From Tridacna crocea (taxonomy: Eukaryota > Mollusca > Bivalvia > Cardiida > Cardiidae): a stretch of DNA of 64,000 nucleotides. A model generated the notes under the pieces. The model was not told the DNA's origin. It saw only the letters and a program-made list of their open reading frames with translations, and searched no databases. This document shows, piece after piece, positions 21,491-32,575 of the stretch (positions are counted from its first letter, which is position 1; each line of letters opens with the position of its first letter). The stretch spans positions 17,511,501 through 17,575,500 of the forward strand of contig OX031072.1 of assembly GCA_943736015.1 (NCBI GenBank). Reading direction: 5' to 3'. The translations under genes and the position numbers were made by a program.

Positions 21491-22599
21491 GCTTAGTCAG
21501 ATCTTATAAGAGAAGAATCTTTCTGGATTTACGTGATATGGAATTTCAGCTGTCGATAGAAGTTGACTTTATGCTCTTTGAAAAATTTGGCTTAAAGACG
21601 TTAATGACAAATTCTTCCAACGGACAGATTTTTTTAAAACTTTGCACATACAAAGCTCATCATGTCTCTTGTAGATTATAATGATAGAAAAAGGGGGTAC
21701 CCGTGCTCGTTTCTGAGAAATTCGCTTTTGAAAAAGGTATATACAGTTCCAAAATTCAGCATATACTAGATTTAACACACTTTCCTTTAATAGTCAATTA
21801 AACAGGAAAATTGCCAGAAGAATATACAAATATACATCACTTTAAAGAAAAATAATTCAGTTTTGCACAAAAAACATACGAAAGCCTGGTTCTGAGCATG
21901 GTAAATGTACCAATATGCATTTTACATATAGACTATTGAGTTAAAAAGGGAGATAATTTGACCGGGTTAAGGGTTAATTTTCAATAAAAACATACTTTCT
22001 AACGGACAGATTTTTTTTTAAATTTCCACAATCTTAGTACTTATAAATCTTGACAAGAAGAAAAAATAAAAATGGCACCTACCCGTGCTTCTTTCCCCAG
22101 GAAACAGGGATGAAGGTCACGTTGGACGTTAATTTTTTCCAAGGAAAACTATATAATAGAAGCTCAGCAGACATAGTGGGAAAGAAGAAATTGCTCATGC
22201 TTATTGAAAGCGATTTCTCCTTTTCCCACATTAATCCTATACTCCTTCAAAAAATGAATATAGCGTATATACCTCAAATTTATATCAAACCGTTAATTAT
22301 CTACATGTTTTTTTTTTTTTTTTTATAAATTTGCATACATGATTACGGCTCATAGAAATGCAAAAAACAAGAAATATCTCTGGAAAAAATGGGATAAAAG
22401 CTCAGCAGACATGATGGAAAAAGGAAAAATTATTCAGTATAAGAAATTTCTCCTGTTCCCACAGAATTTTTCAAAGAGGAAATAGCCATACTTCCAGAAA
22501 TATGTATACTTCAACAGCTTCAATTTTCTGCCTGTTTCATTGTTTGCTGTGTAACTGGACTTTTTTTCGAGCTAGTTCTTTACCAGTCATATCATCCTT
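21491..22599. other. No gene; diverged low-copy duplication
   Basis: The block around 21620-21720 (CAACGGACAGATTTTTTTA ... TACCCGTGCTCGTTTCTGAG) recurs in diverged form at 22000-22100 (CTAACGGACAGA ... CTACCCGTGCTTCTTTCC). Palindromic scraps similar to family A (GTGGGAAAGAAGAAATTGCT with CGATTTCTCCTTTTCCCAC) lie at 22175-22235 and again, weaker, near 22415-22470. Confidence 0.4.
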
Positions 22600-22671
22600 A
22601 CACTGGCAGGCCAGTTTTGATGCTATCACCTTCATCCTGAAAGGATAGCATGACAACTGGCCTGCCAGTGT
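22600..22671. other. 72-nt imperfect hairpin, pre-miRNA-like geometry
   Basis: The 28-nt arms 22600-22627 and 22644-22671 pair at 26 of 28 positions around a 16-nt loop. The arm begins ACACTGGCAGGCCAGTT. No second copy was found by eye, unlike the other hairpins in the window. It could be a small MITE relic or a transcribed hairpin; expression cannot be judged from sequence. Confidence 0.5.
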
Positions 22672-22964
22672 CAGGAAAATGTCAGAAGCTGTATCATTTT
22701 CAGCGTTGGATGGCTGACATTGCGTAAAAAACTTTCTTTTTCCACGACAAATAAGCATTCGTTTTGATGAAAACTTCCCCTTTTTATTTCGACCATAGAA
22801 TACCATGGCTAGTGCAACCGTGCTAGTACCATCCGTAGAATGTTCGGTCCGCTGTTGCTTTTGCCATATGTGCGAAAAAATACACATTAGCGCTGATAGT
22901 TTTACTTTCTGTGAGAAATACAGATGCGCAGTATGAATGCGCGTAAACATTTATACCAAACGTC

Positions 22965-23130
22965 GTTAACGCATAAGCAAAAAGTATCGGCAAAGGTCGG
23001 CCTGCGCAGTCCGCGCAGGCCGACCTTTCTCGATACTTTTGCTACAGGTCAATTTTCTGCACGTGAAAAGACCCCTACCTTCAGGTACACTATGTTATTA
23101 GACAAAGTGGATTTTATGGTTCCATAATCA
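22965..23130. mobile_element. Palindromic MITE, family J (copy J2), best preserved core
   Basis: AAAAGTATCGGCAAAGGTCG, then the 19-bp hairpin core CCTGCGCAGTCCGCGCAGG, then CCGACCTTTCTCGATACTTT. The stem is about 28 bp per arm. The flank contains AAAGTGGATTTTATGGTTCC, shared with copies J1 and J3. Confidence 0.7.
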
Positions 23131-23200
23131 TGTGACGATTAGTCTAGCATAATGAATCATGGATATTCATTTAGCCCTCTTTTCACAGAATATGGCTAAC

Positions 23201-23285
23201 ATATCGTCGGTTTACTTCCAAAACCTCGTGACTACAGCTTGTTACAAGGTGTAGTTACGAGGTTTTGGAAGTGAACCGACGATAT
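23201..23285. repeat. 85-bp foldback hairpin repeat, family E (copy E3)
   Basis: ATATCGTCGGTTTACTTCCA at the left and GAAGTGAACCGACGATAT at the right. The arms are almost perfectly complementary for about 40 bp each. Confidence 0.85.
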
Positions 23286-23760
23286 ATAGTTTTCATGTAT
23301 CTCGTGGCAGATTAATGCCACTATACTATAATTACCTAAAACTTACGCAAATTTTGGCCATAACTACCTTAGTGAAACGGGGCCCTGGCGATTTTACCTT
23401 GATTAGATGAAAAGATAGAAATTCCTAGAATCTTTCATTTATCACAATAGTTTTCTTAAACAATAATCAATTTCATAGTTATCTCGTGTCTCATGGTAGA
23501 AATATGTCACAATACTGTAGTAAGGTAAAACTTACGCATGTTTTTTGTGTTCGTAACTACCTAGTTGAAAAGCGACCCTTGATCCTATATAAGCCTAAAC
23601 ATAGATGACCACCATTTGACAGGGACACTTTCTGAATTACCAAACCGACTAAATACAAAATAGAACTTTCACAAGCCGACGACAACCCCAACCAGATTCC
23701 CTGTCACTGGACCTGCAGTTAAAATCAAAGGGTCCTTACTCTTGTATTAGTCAATCAATA
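23286..23760. other. No gene; diverged direct repeat
   Basis: Two diverged blocks about 180 bp apart contain AAAACTTACGCA followed by TAACTACCT and GTGAAACGGGGCCC or its decayed equivalent (about 23330-23390 and 23520-23580). Confidence 0.4.
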
Positions 23761-25438
23761 ACAAGAGGGCCAAGATGGCCCTGGATCGCTCACCTGAATT
23801 TTTGAGATGACCATAGCCTATTTTTTACTGAGGTATTGAAACATTGGAACCAAATTTATAATTTTCCCAAGCAATTTTCAAAAGGAATTCTTCATTTCTG
23901 TATAAGAGCAAGTAGCCCCCATCCACGAGAGCCATGTTTCTTGATGGATCAAAATTTACGAACAAGTTTTGAAAAGGGTCACCCGAGGAACATTTCGGAA
24001 AATTTCTTTTAAAATCTGACCAGGGGTTTCAGAGAAAGAGAATTTTCGAGAATTTCATCATGTCCATATAGTACAAGAGCCATGTTTCTTGACGGATCAA
24101 AATTATATGTACAGTTTTCGAAAAGGGGTCACCCAAGGAACATCTCTGTCGAATCATTTTAAAATCTGACAAGGGGTTTCAGAGAAGAAGAATTTTCAAG
24201 AATTTATTCATTTCCATATAGTGCAAGTAGCCCCGATTCACCAGAGCCATGTTTCTTGACGGATCAAAATTTCGTGAACACATTTTGAAAAGGGTCACCC
24301 AAGGATCATCTCTGTGAAATCATTTCAAAATCTGTCCAGCCGTTTCAGAGAAGAAGAATTTTTAAGAATTTCTTCATTTTCGTATAGTGCAAGTAGCCCC
24401 CATTCACAAGAGCCATGTTTCTTGACCAATCAAAATTTCGCGAACATATTTTTAAAAGGGTCACCCAAGGAACATCCCCGAGAAATTATTTCAAAATCTG
24501 ACCAGCGGTTTCAGAGAAGAAGAAATTTTAAGAATTTCCTCATTTCCGTATGGTGCAAGTAGCCTCCATTCACCAGAGCCATGTTTCTTGACCAATCAAA
24601 ATTTCGCGAACAATTTTTGAAAAAGGTCACCCAAGGAACAACTCTGTGAAATTATTTCAAAATCTGACAAGCTGTTTCAGAGAAGAAGAATTTTCAAGAA
24701 TTTCTTCATTTCCCTATAATGCAAGTAGCCCCCATTCACCAAAGCTATGTTTCTTGACCAATCAAAATTTTGCGAACATGTTTTGAAAAGGGTCACCCAA
24801 GGATCAACTCTGTGAAATTATTTCAAAATCTGACCAGCAGTTTCAGAGAAGAAGATCTTTTAAGGATTCCTTCATTTCTGTATAGTGCAAGTAGCCCCCA
24901 TTCACCAGAGCCACACTTTTTGACGGATCAAAATTTCACGAACACTTTTTGAAAAGCTTCACCCAAGGAACATATCTGTGAAATTATTTCAAAATCCGAC
25001 CAGTGGTTTCAGAGGAGAAGATTTTTAAAGAATTCCATCATTTTTGTAAAGTGCAAGTAGCCCCCATTCGCCAGAGCCACATTTATGACGGATTAACATT
25101 TCACGAACAATTTTGAAAAGGGTCACCGAAGGAACATATCTGTGAAATAATTTCAAAATCCGACCAGCGGTTTCATCAGAGAATATTTTTAAAGAATTTG
25201 CTAAAAAATCCATTTGGTTGCCACGGCAACCAGAGGTTTGATGGAATCAATTTCGGTGAACAATTTTTAAAGAGGACCTCCCAAGGAACATTCCTGCGAA
25301 GTTTGGTCCAAATTGGCCCAGCGGTTTAGGAGGAGTTGATGTTTAAAGAATTGTTGACGACGCACGACGGACGACGGATGACGGACACCGGGTGATCCTA
25401 AAAGCTCCCCTTGATCACTTTGTGCTCAGGTGAGCTAA
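23761..25438 (+). mobile_element. Helitron-like element, core type alpha (copy alpha-1)
   Basis: A 1,678-bp element. The 5' end is ACAAGAG followed by the hairpin GGGCCAAGATGGCCC and CGCTCACCTGA. The middle is about eight tandem units of roughly 165 bp, each with CAGAGCCATGTTTCTTGAC, GAAAAGGGTCACCCAAGGA and TTTCAGAGAAGAAGAATTTT. After the array comes a unique tail with GGTTGCCACGGCAACCAGAG and an ACGACGGACG-rich run. It ends in a short stem TGATCA-CTT-TGTGCTCA, the inverted word TCAGGTGAGC, then CTAA. No protein is encoded. A 3' hairpin before CTRR, sub-terminal inverted repeats and a tandem core match non-autonomous Helitron/Helentron elements (DINE-1 and bivalve pearl elements in style). 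No Rep/helicase gene is present to confirm it. Confidence 0.75.
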
Positions 25439-26733
25439 AAATGAATATTACAGGTCAATAAAAGTTCTTATGGCAGGACGGCTGCCATGAAGATTTCAGC
25501 CAAAATGACTGAATGATGCAGGAGAAAAGGACAACAGCTATTGCTCATACGGCATGACGGATAGGCAATCCGATTCTGATATAGTCTTCAAACTTCGTAG
25601 TGAATGTGTTTTGTGCGGATGTTTTTGTATATGTACGGATGTGTTTGTATACTTTTTTTTAGGAAAGAGGGGGAGTGGGAGGTATGGTAACGAATATTTT
25701 CAACTGCGATCTTATCCAATTGAATTAAAGCCGATTTATTTACATTTATGGTTAAACCGATCGTAAAACTTTTGATATAGTGCATGAGGACTGCGTCCTG
25801 CAAGAAACTGACGCGGCTTTTGATGGAATTCGAACCCAAAACATCTTGTACGAGGATCTGATGTTTTTTACCTAAACTTGTGTCTGCCAAAGACTTTTGT
25901 CTCAAATAATTGATGATGATGCTACTTCAAATTGTTCAGTCTGACAGTGCAAAGTTTAATCTCTATAAAATGCTTGCATGTGAAACAAGATTTCAACCAA
26001 TGAGGCACTAATGAAAAACTTTTGATTTTCCCTTTAACAAAGCAAAGACAGCACTAAGAAGATTACAGAAATGTAACACCAGGTTAAGAGGCTTAATCAA
26101 GAACCCTTTTTTATGAAATGTTCTCACGCTAATAACTGAAGAAAATAGTAAAGACGGCCTGAGACTATCAGATGTCCCCGATGAAAGTTCTTTGCTGCAC
26201 ACAGTAAATCAAAGTGCTGATAGTAACGAGTTTGGTTGTGTGTTGTTAAACACTGATTTCGTATATGAACTTTATTCTGGCAAATGAGGGCTTCTTGCTT
26301 CGTTGTAAGCCTTAACATGATTATGGATCCATCAGCACGTTTTCTAATTACCGACTGAATCATGTGCTAGCATGTACCTTTGAAACGCAAAAAGTTGATC
26401 AGAAGAAAAAAAAAAGTTTTGTCCCATGTCAGCCAGGACTTTTTGCAGATCTTTTCAGTCCCATTTTCACATGGTGTGGCTCATATCATTTATTACGTCA
26501 CCAGTTCACATTTTCAATCTTTTTTTGGGGGGATTAATTAATCCCAATCTCGGACTCTGTGGTGCCTCGTTTATAAACACTCCATTATGAAAAGCGCCAC
26601 CCACGGAAATTAATCTAAGGAATATTTTTCTAATCAAGACGTAACGCCTTGAACCACGTTTTCTAACCAAGATCAAACCTGTCTGCAGAATCAACTGAAG
26701 CCGGTTTTAACTCTTTAAGATTTATAGTGGGCC
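25439..26733. other. No gene seen
   Basis: No repeat or gene family recognised. Overlapping short frames on both strands (25588-25905, 26124-26363, 26506-26694) show no domain. Confidence 0.4.
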
Positions 26734-26941
26734 TTAACCCTTTCCCAAACAAACCATGGTTTTTACGTGTCTGCGGTACAAGTCCTTAGAAAACAATGTG
26801 GGAAAAGAAGAAATCGCTCGTAACGAGCAATTTCTCCTTTTCCCACAGTGTTTTCTAGCCTATCGAAAAACTTTCTGTATTGTCATCTGCAAACACTTTT
26901 AGTTTGGGACAGTCTAAAATTTGTCACTGGGAAAGGGTAAA
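26734..26941 (-). mobile_element. TTAA-type palindromic MITE, A/B intermediate (copy A13)
   Basis: Starts TTAACCCTTTCCCAAAC and ends GGGAAAGGGTAA (last TTAA mutated). The outer parts follow family A. The palindrome centre GAAATCGCTCGTAACGAGCA then ATTTCTCC is closer to family B, which makes it informative for how the families are related. Confidence 0.75.
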
Positions 26942-27548
26942 AAGGGCACATGATCTGACTTCGCTTCGCAAAATGTAGGAAATCGTTATGCACACATTTG
27001 CTTTTTTAAGGAGAATCAATATGATTATATTCGTGCGCAGGCTTGTATTTCTAATTCACCTGTATAGATGGCAGGAAATTTAGATGTATTAAGAAATTAA
27101 GGTATTTATGTTTTTTTTTTCATGAATAATCCATGATAAATACATTATGAGTATGGTGGCAATTCTTTTCAACAAGATACGAGATAACTATCGTAATAAT
27201 TTTAGAAAACTATCGCCATAAATTGAAGTTTCCTGGAAATTTTATCGAGATAGTGAAAAGTTCCAAAAAAAAAAAAAATCACAATAAACTTAATATTTTA
27301 AGGCAGAATTTCTTAATCGAGCGCGAAACTGACATTCAAGATAAAATTTTCTCGATAATTCTTTTTGTTTCTCGATATCTATCAATAAAAAATTTATACA
27401 TATAAATATACGTATTATATTTTAATTTGGATGAACTCGATGGACTTTGACTTCACAAGATCGCATTTAGTAAAAATTCGAATCGTTGAAAATTGTAGCT
27501 TAATAGGTACATTTTGACAAGACTCGAAATGAACAGAAGTCTGTAAAA
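26942..27548. other. AT-rich, no gene
   Basis: A poly-A run lies near 27270, with a high density of short AT words. Nothing recognised. Confidence 0.4.
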
Positions 27549-27979
27549 CAACAGGGCCAAGATGGCCCTGGTTCGCTCACCTGAATTTTTGAGAGGACCA
27601 TAGCCAATTTTCTCACAATCTAAACAACCAGTTCAGAGGAGAAGAATTTTTCAGAATTTATTCATGTCTTTTTATTTGTAAATAGCCCACAGCCATCAGA
27701 GCCATGTTTCTTGATGGATCAAAATATTTCGAGCAATTTTTGAAAAGGGTCAACTAAGATACATTTCTGTGAAATTATTTCAAAATCTGACCAGCCGTTT
27801 CAGAGAAGAAGAATTTTTAAGAATTCCTTTTTTTCTGTATAGTGCAAGAAGCCCCCATTCACCAGAGCCATGTTTCTTGACGTATCAAAATTTCACGGAC
27901 AATTTTTGAAAAGGGTCACCGACGGACACCCAGTGACACTAAAAGCTCCCCTTGAGCACGTTGTGCTCAGGTGAGCTAA
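27549..27979 (+). mobile_element. Short Helitron-like element, core type alpha (copy alpha-2)
   Basis: A 431-bp relative of the element at 23761. The 5' end has GGGCCAAGATGGCCCTGG and CGCTCACCTGA. There are about two core units (AGAGCCATGTTTCTTGA twice). The 3' end is the perfect hairpin GAGCAC-GTT-GTGCTC, then AGGTGAG and CTAA at 27976-27979. It shows that array length varies while both ends are kept. Confidence 0.75.
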
Positions 27980-28324
27980 AAATCAGCTGCTCGTCAAGCT
28001 CTGTCGATAATGAGGATGGGTTTCAGCTTTTAGACATGGGTTTGAATCCAATCGGAGAGATTTTTCGCAATTTTTATCTTCAAAATTAGTAAACAGTCAC
28101 ATCCCAATGATTTTTTTTATTTAATGTATAAACTTATCCCCCTCACCGAAAGACCCACCCCCTTTCCACTTACACACACATACTAAAAAAAAAAATTACA
28201 AGCGGTGTCATTCTAATTTAACTCTCCTTTCCAAGAAAATAAATCACACTTTTTCATTGGCTACAAATATAGTTCCACTACAAAATAAAGAGACATGTAG
28301 GCCTTAATCTAACATAACGTATAG
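27980..28324. other. No gene seen
   Basis: Unassigned AT-rich DNA. Confidence 0.4.
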
Positions 28325-28565
28325 TGGACAGTATAGATCGAAGATCAGGACCCGTATTCACCGACCAGTCTTGAGAACGTTATTGGTCTCAGCCTCCAGA
28401 ATTTTCTGAATTTGAAAATAACATAACTTCTGATTGGCTAAACCATTTGGTTTAGCCAATCAGAAATTGTGTTACTTTCAAATTTATAAAATCTTGGAGA
28501 ATAAGACTAAGAATGTTCTTAAGAACGGTTGGTGAGTACAGGCCCAGACTACACTGTCCACAAAG
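28325..28565. mobile_element. Family D MITE interrupted by a family C element (copy D6)
   Basis: Left remnant GTGGACAGTATAGATCGAAG then ATCA; right remnant AGACTACACTGTCCAC. The central hairpin of D has been lost at the junction, where family C (28348-28545) is inserted. Confidence 0.6.
28348..28545. mobile_element. Palindromic MITE, family C (copy C2)
   Basis: The ends are GGACCCGTATTCACCGACCA and GGTTGGTGAGTACAGGCCC. The centre is GGCTAAACCATTTGGTTTAG with GATTGG and CCAATC outside. The whole 198 bp folds on itself. Confidence 0.85.
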
Positions 28566-28595
28566 GCTTCTGCTGACGTCAAAGTAAGAAAAGAG

Positions 28596-28800
28596 TTAAC
28601 CCTTATCCTGCTAAATAACTAAAACGAGATTCTTAAATTGATCGTAAAAACACAAACATTGGTATCTTAAAATAATGTTTTGACGGAACAGTATCTTCTT
28701 CTCGGACAGTGTAGATCAAAGATCAAACTGCACGTTCTGTGCAGCCTGATCTTGATCTATACTGTCCGCAAACGGTCGGTGAGTCGCGCATAGACCCATT
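28596..28800. mobile_element. TTAA-type palindromic MITE, family D (copy D7)
   Basis: Starts TTAACCCTTATCCTGCTAAA. The inner hairpin is GATCAAACTGCACGTTCTGT then GCAGCCTGATCTTGATC, preceded by CGGACAGTGTA and followed by TATACTGTCCG. The right terminus is not sharp. Confidence 0.65.
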
Positions 28801-29189
28801 ACAAGTATAGGAAAGCATCTATCCGATTCATGGTATAATAAAAACATACTGACGAACTTGTCGTTATCTTAACGAAATTTTTTGTTATTCATCCGTAAAT
28901 GGATTTAAACAAATAAGGATAAAATGCTACAGTAACCCCCAGCCCCTTTCCCTCTGAAATAAACTTCGGAAACCGTTTTTTTTCTTCTTTTCTGCAAATA
29001 AAACTGATTTTTGGGTCATGGTAACGTTACAGATACACGTAGGGAGTAGATCAGAGCCAAGATTTATTTTCAGATCTTGACTCCGTCCGCAAGAGGTGCT
29101 AAATGATACTGAGGGCGAATTGAAAAGTTATCAAAGTTTGCGTTAACTGTATGCCAGTCTGTTTCAAATTAAAGGCATTTGCACTCGAG

Positions 29190-29353
29190 AAATAGGGCTA
29201 AAACGATCGAATATGTTCTTGAAAAGATTGAAAACATTGTGAGAAAAGGGGAAAATGCTAGTAATCAGAGTTTTCTCTTTTAACCCACAATGTTTTTTCT
29301 ATGCAGTCTTTCATGGAGGCATTAAGTCACAAAAGTGTTTTGTAAGGTGTTAA
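29190..29353 (+). mobile_element. Partial family A MITE (copy A14)
   Basis: GGGCTAAAACGATCG, the arm GAAAACATTGTGAGAAAAGG, GGAAAATGCTAGTAATC, the opposite arm TTTTCTCTTTTAACCCACAA, and an end GTAAGGTGTTAA. Confidence 0.6.
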
Positions 29354-29549
29354 AAAAAGAATTCCATTTGTCATTTACAGTTACTGCTTCGAGATGAAAC
29401 TTTAATCTGATTAGTTCTTTCTCCAGACCGAGTTATCTTCTGTAAGGGATTTTAATGTTGCAAAATACGGTTTGTTCTTGCAACAGGAATTTGAAAACGA
29501 AATCATTTGTTAGTTATAGAATCGCTCAATGTTTAATTTGAATGTTCGA

Positions 29550-29551
29550 GC

Positions 29552-29583
<32 letters not shown>

Positions 29584-30065
29584 GAGAGTCAGAGAGAGAC
29601 AGAGACAGAGAGGAAGAAACTGAGAAAAGTTGCAATGGGTGAGGGAAAGTCAAAGAGAATGCAAGAGACATGGAGGGGATAGACGAAAAAAAAAAAAAAA
29701 ATGATTTAAATGAAAGAGGAAAAGAAGGAAAGATAGCAAGAAAGACAACGTAAGAGAGGTACGCAAAACGGCGGAACAGAAGATAGAGAAGGGAAAAAAG
29801 GAGAGAAGAGGAGAGAAGAGGGAATAGAAGAGTCGCTGGAAGGACAGCAATGGAGACAAATCAACAAGAGAGGAAAAAGAAGATGGTGTTTCTTTTAGGC
29901 GGGAAGATGGAAAGAGTGGTTGTCAGTACTGGTGCAGGGTACAGACAGCCATTGCAGGAAGAACAGGGCAGACCGTGAAAGAAATAAGAAATATAAAGAA
30001 GGGATATAGAAGAGATGAATAAAGAGTAAGCAGGATGAGCAGAGGAAAGCAAGAGGAGATATAGA
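29550..30065. repeat. (GA)n microsatellite inside a long purine-rich tract
   Basis: A (GA)n run at about 29551-29608 leads into some 450 bp in which the plus strand is overwhelmingly A and G (GAGAAGAGGAGAGAAGAGGG and similar), with few pyrimidines. Open frames on the minus strand here (Ser/Phe/Leu-rich) are by-products of the strand bias. Confidence 0.75.
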
Positions 30066-30160
30066 GGCACCATAAACGCGGAACCTAGTGACAGCACCAT
30101 ATATGCGGACTGCAGCGACAGCACCATAAATGCGAACTACAAGAAGGCACCACATCGTTG
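30065..30160. repeat. Small array of the 27-bp minisatellite
   Basis: About three units of GCACCATAAACGCGGAAC type, the same unit as the larger array at 30505-30895. Confidence 0.7.
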
Positions 30161-30504
30161 TCTGCGCATGTCATATTCTTCGAAGAATCGACTGTCCTAT
30201 ATGATGCATCACTAGCCCCGAAAGCGGACAGAATGTAATATTAAGCTCTATAAAGTAGCAATGTAGAAAATGGCTTTTATCAATACGTTTCAGGAGAAAT
30301 GAGACCTGATTTAGCTCCAGATTTCTCCAAACTGCTGATCATAGCTGAGTGAATTGCACTAGGTAGCGTTTTATTGAGTAAACGTTTAATTTTAGTTTGA
30401 AATTCAAAGTAATGGTTGTCGCGTAGGAAAATGGTTCAGTTCTGTACCCAGGATGCCCAAATTAGATAGATGAGTATTTACAGAATTTCATCAAGCGGGA
30501 GATA
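30161..30504. other. Unique spacer between two minisatellite arrays
   Basis: No gene or repeat recognised. Confidence 0.4.
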
Positions 30505-30895
30505 ATGGGCACCACATACGCCAACGGAAGAGAAAGCACCATAAACCCGAACTGCAACGAAAGCACCATAAACACGAACGGCATCGAAAACACCATAAAC
30601 GCGAACTGCAACGATAGCACCCTTTGACGCGGACTGCAGCGACAGCACCATGAACGCGAACTGCATCGAAGTCACCCTTTAACGCGGACTGCAGCGACAG
30701 CACCATAAACGCGAACTGCATCGAAGGCACCATAAACGCGAACTGCGCCGAAGGCCCCATAAACGCGAACTGTAGCGAAGGCACCAAAAACGCGAACTTT
30801 AACGAAGGCACCATAAACGCGAACCGCATCGAAGGCACCATATACGCGAACTGCAACGAAAGCACCATAAACCTGAACGGCAACAGAGGCACCAT
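30505..30895. repeat. 27-bp minisatellite
   Basis: About 14 units of the pattern GCACCATAAACGCGAACTGC then AACGAAA, with unit variants such as CACCCTTTGACGCGG. The 27-bp period keeps minus-strand frames open as a nine-residue repeat (FMVPSLQFA-like). The absence of a defined start, end or codon bias argues against a protein. Confidence 0.85.
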
Positions 30896-30919
30896 TTTAC
30901 GGAATCCTGTTTCCGCCAT

Positions 30920-31222
30920 CCACTTTTCGACTTACGAGGAACTAGGGACACTAACTTCCACTTTTCCAGCAAGAAAGTTACCCCGAAAAGTAGAAAAGTT
31001 GAAGATTTTGACCAGACAGTTGTCAAAAAACTTTCCATTGTTCGATCTCAAGTTTAACTAGAAAAATAGAAATTAGAAAGCACTAATTTCAACTTTTCAC
31101 GTTTAAATGTTAGGTCGAAAAGTGGAAGTTTTTCACATGACAATTGTCAATAAAACATCCACTTTCGACCAAGAAAAGACAAAGTCGAAAAGTTGAAAAG
31201 TCGAAAAGTTGAAAAGTTGTCT
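30920..31222. repeat. Cryptic repeat with AAAAGTTGAAAAGTCG units
   Basis: CGAAAAGTTGAAAAGT-type words repeat at 31172-31220. Related words (TCCACTTTTCGAC, GAAAAGTAGAAAAGTTGAAG, GTCGAAAAGTGGAAG) are scattered in both orientations back to 30920. ACAGTTGTCAA/ACAATTGTCAA recur as well. Confidence 0.5.
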
Positions 31223-31513
31223 GGACATTACTACTACTATAAAGTTATTATGTGCTGAATAAAATGCATGTATTCTCAATAATTTCGCGGAAATAAATGA
31301 GATTCTTTTTTTATTTTGCACGTAATCAATCATTTGAGGCGACCTGTCTCTTATATTAGTTTCATCAGCCCTGTCAGTTATAGAAGAAAGAAAAACGGTG
31401 CTATTTTCCTTTATACTCGAAACTCCCTCTCTAACTCTTTCACCGCCAAATATATAAACTCGATCCCTATCGATGCACGATGCCTGAAAATGGAATCAAC
31501 TGAGACTCCAATT
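31223..31513. other. No gene seen
   Basis: Unassigned AT-rich DNA. Confidence 0.35.
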
Positions 31514-31700
31514 ACAGAGTTTCAGATAAGAGGGTATTCTAATTTCTAAATCCATTATTTCTCTTCAAAACCGTTGTGGGTACTCATTAGAATCGTCTCG
31601 ATGAGACAATTCTAATGAGTACCTATAAAATAAGGTTTAGTGGAGAAAAATTAATATTTTCAATTTTGAAATCAAAATCACATCCTCTATCTGGAGCTAT
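31514..31700 (+). mobile_element. Palindromic MITE, family G (copy G1)
   Basis: The centre is GGGTACTCATTAGAATCGTC then TCGATGAGACAATTCTAATG AGTACC. The outer ends are AGAGTTTCAGATAAGAGGG and CCTCTATCTGGAGCT. The right flank TATTTTCAATTTTGAAATCA is shared with the other G copies. Confidence 0.75.
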
Positions 31701-31739
31701 GGCAGAAAGCATTTTCATCATACAAGCTTGACTAAACAA

Positions 31740-31808
31740 GCGGATGGAATAGATCCAAGATTAGACTGCACGTTTTGTGCAGTCTAATCTTGATCTATGT
31801 CGTCCGCA
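31740..31808. mobile_element. Family D palindrome (copy D8)
   Basis: AGATCCAAGATTAGACTGCA, CGTTTTGTG, then CAGTCTAATCTTGATCTA and GTCCGC. It is a clean hairpin lacking the outer TTAA ends. Confidence 0.6.
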
Positions 31809-31839
31809 AAAGTCCCTGTTTTTGCATTTGCCGAAAGGA

Positions 31840-32058
31840 TTAAACAGGCAACAATATTCGGAATTGTCCAAATTGAAAGCATTCGCAGACGACAAATTTA
31901 ATGTGGCTGAAATCATTTGTCACAGAAATACTACAAACAGTACGTACAAGAGACAAAATGCCGGTTTCCAGGATTTTCTCTCTTTCCCTAAAAAGAGAGG
32001 ACAGAGACACTCTTTGTCATGGACGTCAAAAATAAGGATTGTTTGGCAAAGGATTTAA
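31840..32058 (+). mobile_element. Family A MITE with degraded palindrome (copy A15)
   Basis: TTAA at 31840 and 32055. The body CAAATTGAAAGCATTCGCAG is clear, but the central stem is eroded (AAAATGCCGGTTTCCAGGAT). It ends TTTGGCAAAGGATTTAA. Confidence 0.7.
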
Positions 32059-32378
32059 TCTTTTGGGTTTCACGAGCTTGAGTGATGAAGATATAGATTT
32101 CTATCCAAGTGGCCACAAGTTCAATCCTCACTGAAGGCACCGGGATTGCCCTTGGGTGAGACACTTCAAAGTTCTAGCATTGTGCATCTGGAACACAGGA
32201 CATATACGAATAAGTGGGCTTACACCTTGATATGACTGAAATCATGTTCAAAACGTCAAAGAGTACTATTGAAACAGTTCTTACCCCCTTATCAGATAAC
32301 ATTTTTACCCAACGAATAAAACGTGACTCAAAAGATAACACTAAAGCAATGTGGCAAAATGAAAGTCTTCGAGGGTTG
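32059..32378. other. No gene seen
   Basis: Unassigned. Confidence 0.35.
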
Positions 32379-32575
32379 AATGAATGAATGAATGAATGAA
32401 TGAATCAATCATTTAACAACCAACAATTTAACCAACCGACCGACCGACCGGCCTTTCGGCTCGCTAACCTCCCCATCCACTCACCAACCAACCAAACATC
32501 AACCAAGCAACCAACACACCAATCAACCAAACAACGTACCAATCAACCAACCAACACACAACAAACCACCAGCCA
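32379..32575. repeat. (AATG)n tract followed by CAAC-rich cryptic repeat
   Basis: Six or so AATG repeats at 32380-32404 are followed by about 150 bp of CCAACCAA and CAACCAAC words. The plus-strand open frame here (Asn/Gln/Thr/Pro-rich) reflects the simple sequence. Confidence 0.8.

Noticed and set aside
22537-22950. 137-codon minus-strand frame
   Set aside because: No family recognised; it runs through the 72-nt hairpin, and nothing else supports an exon.
23761-25438. Regular repeats resembling a CRISPR array
   Set aside because: Units are about 165 bp and diverged along their whole length, with no short repeat plus unique spacer pattern, and the context is eukaryotic.
29650-30155. Hydrophobic minus-strand proteins (Ser/Phe/Leu-rich)
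   Set aside because: They arise from the purine-rich plus strand and the adjoining minisatellite.
30491-30919. 142-codon minus-strand repeat protein
   Set aside because: It is the 27-bp minisatellite read in frame; other frames are open too, and there is no non-repeat domain.
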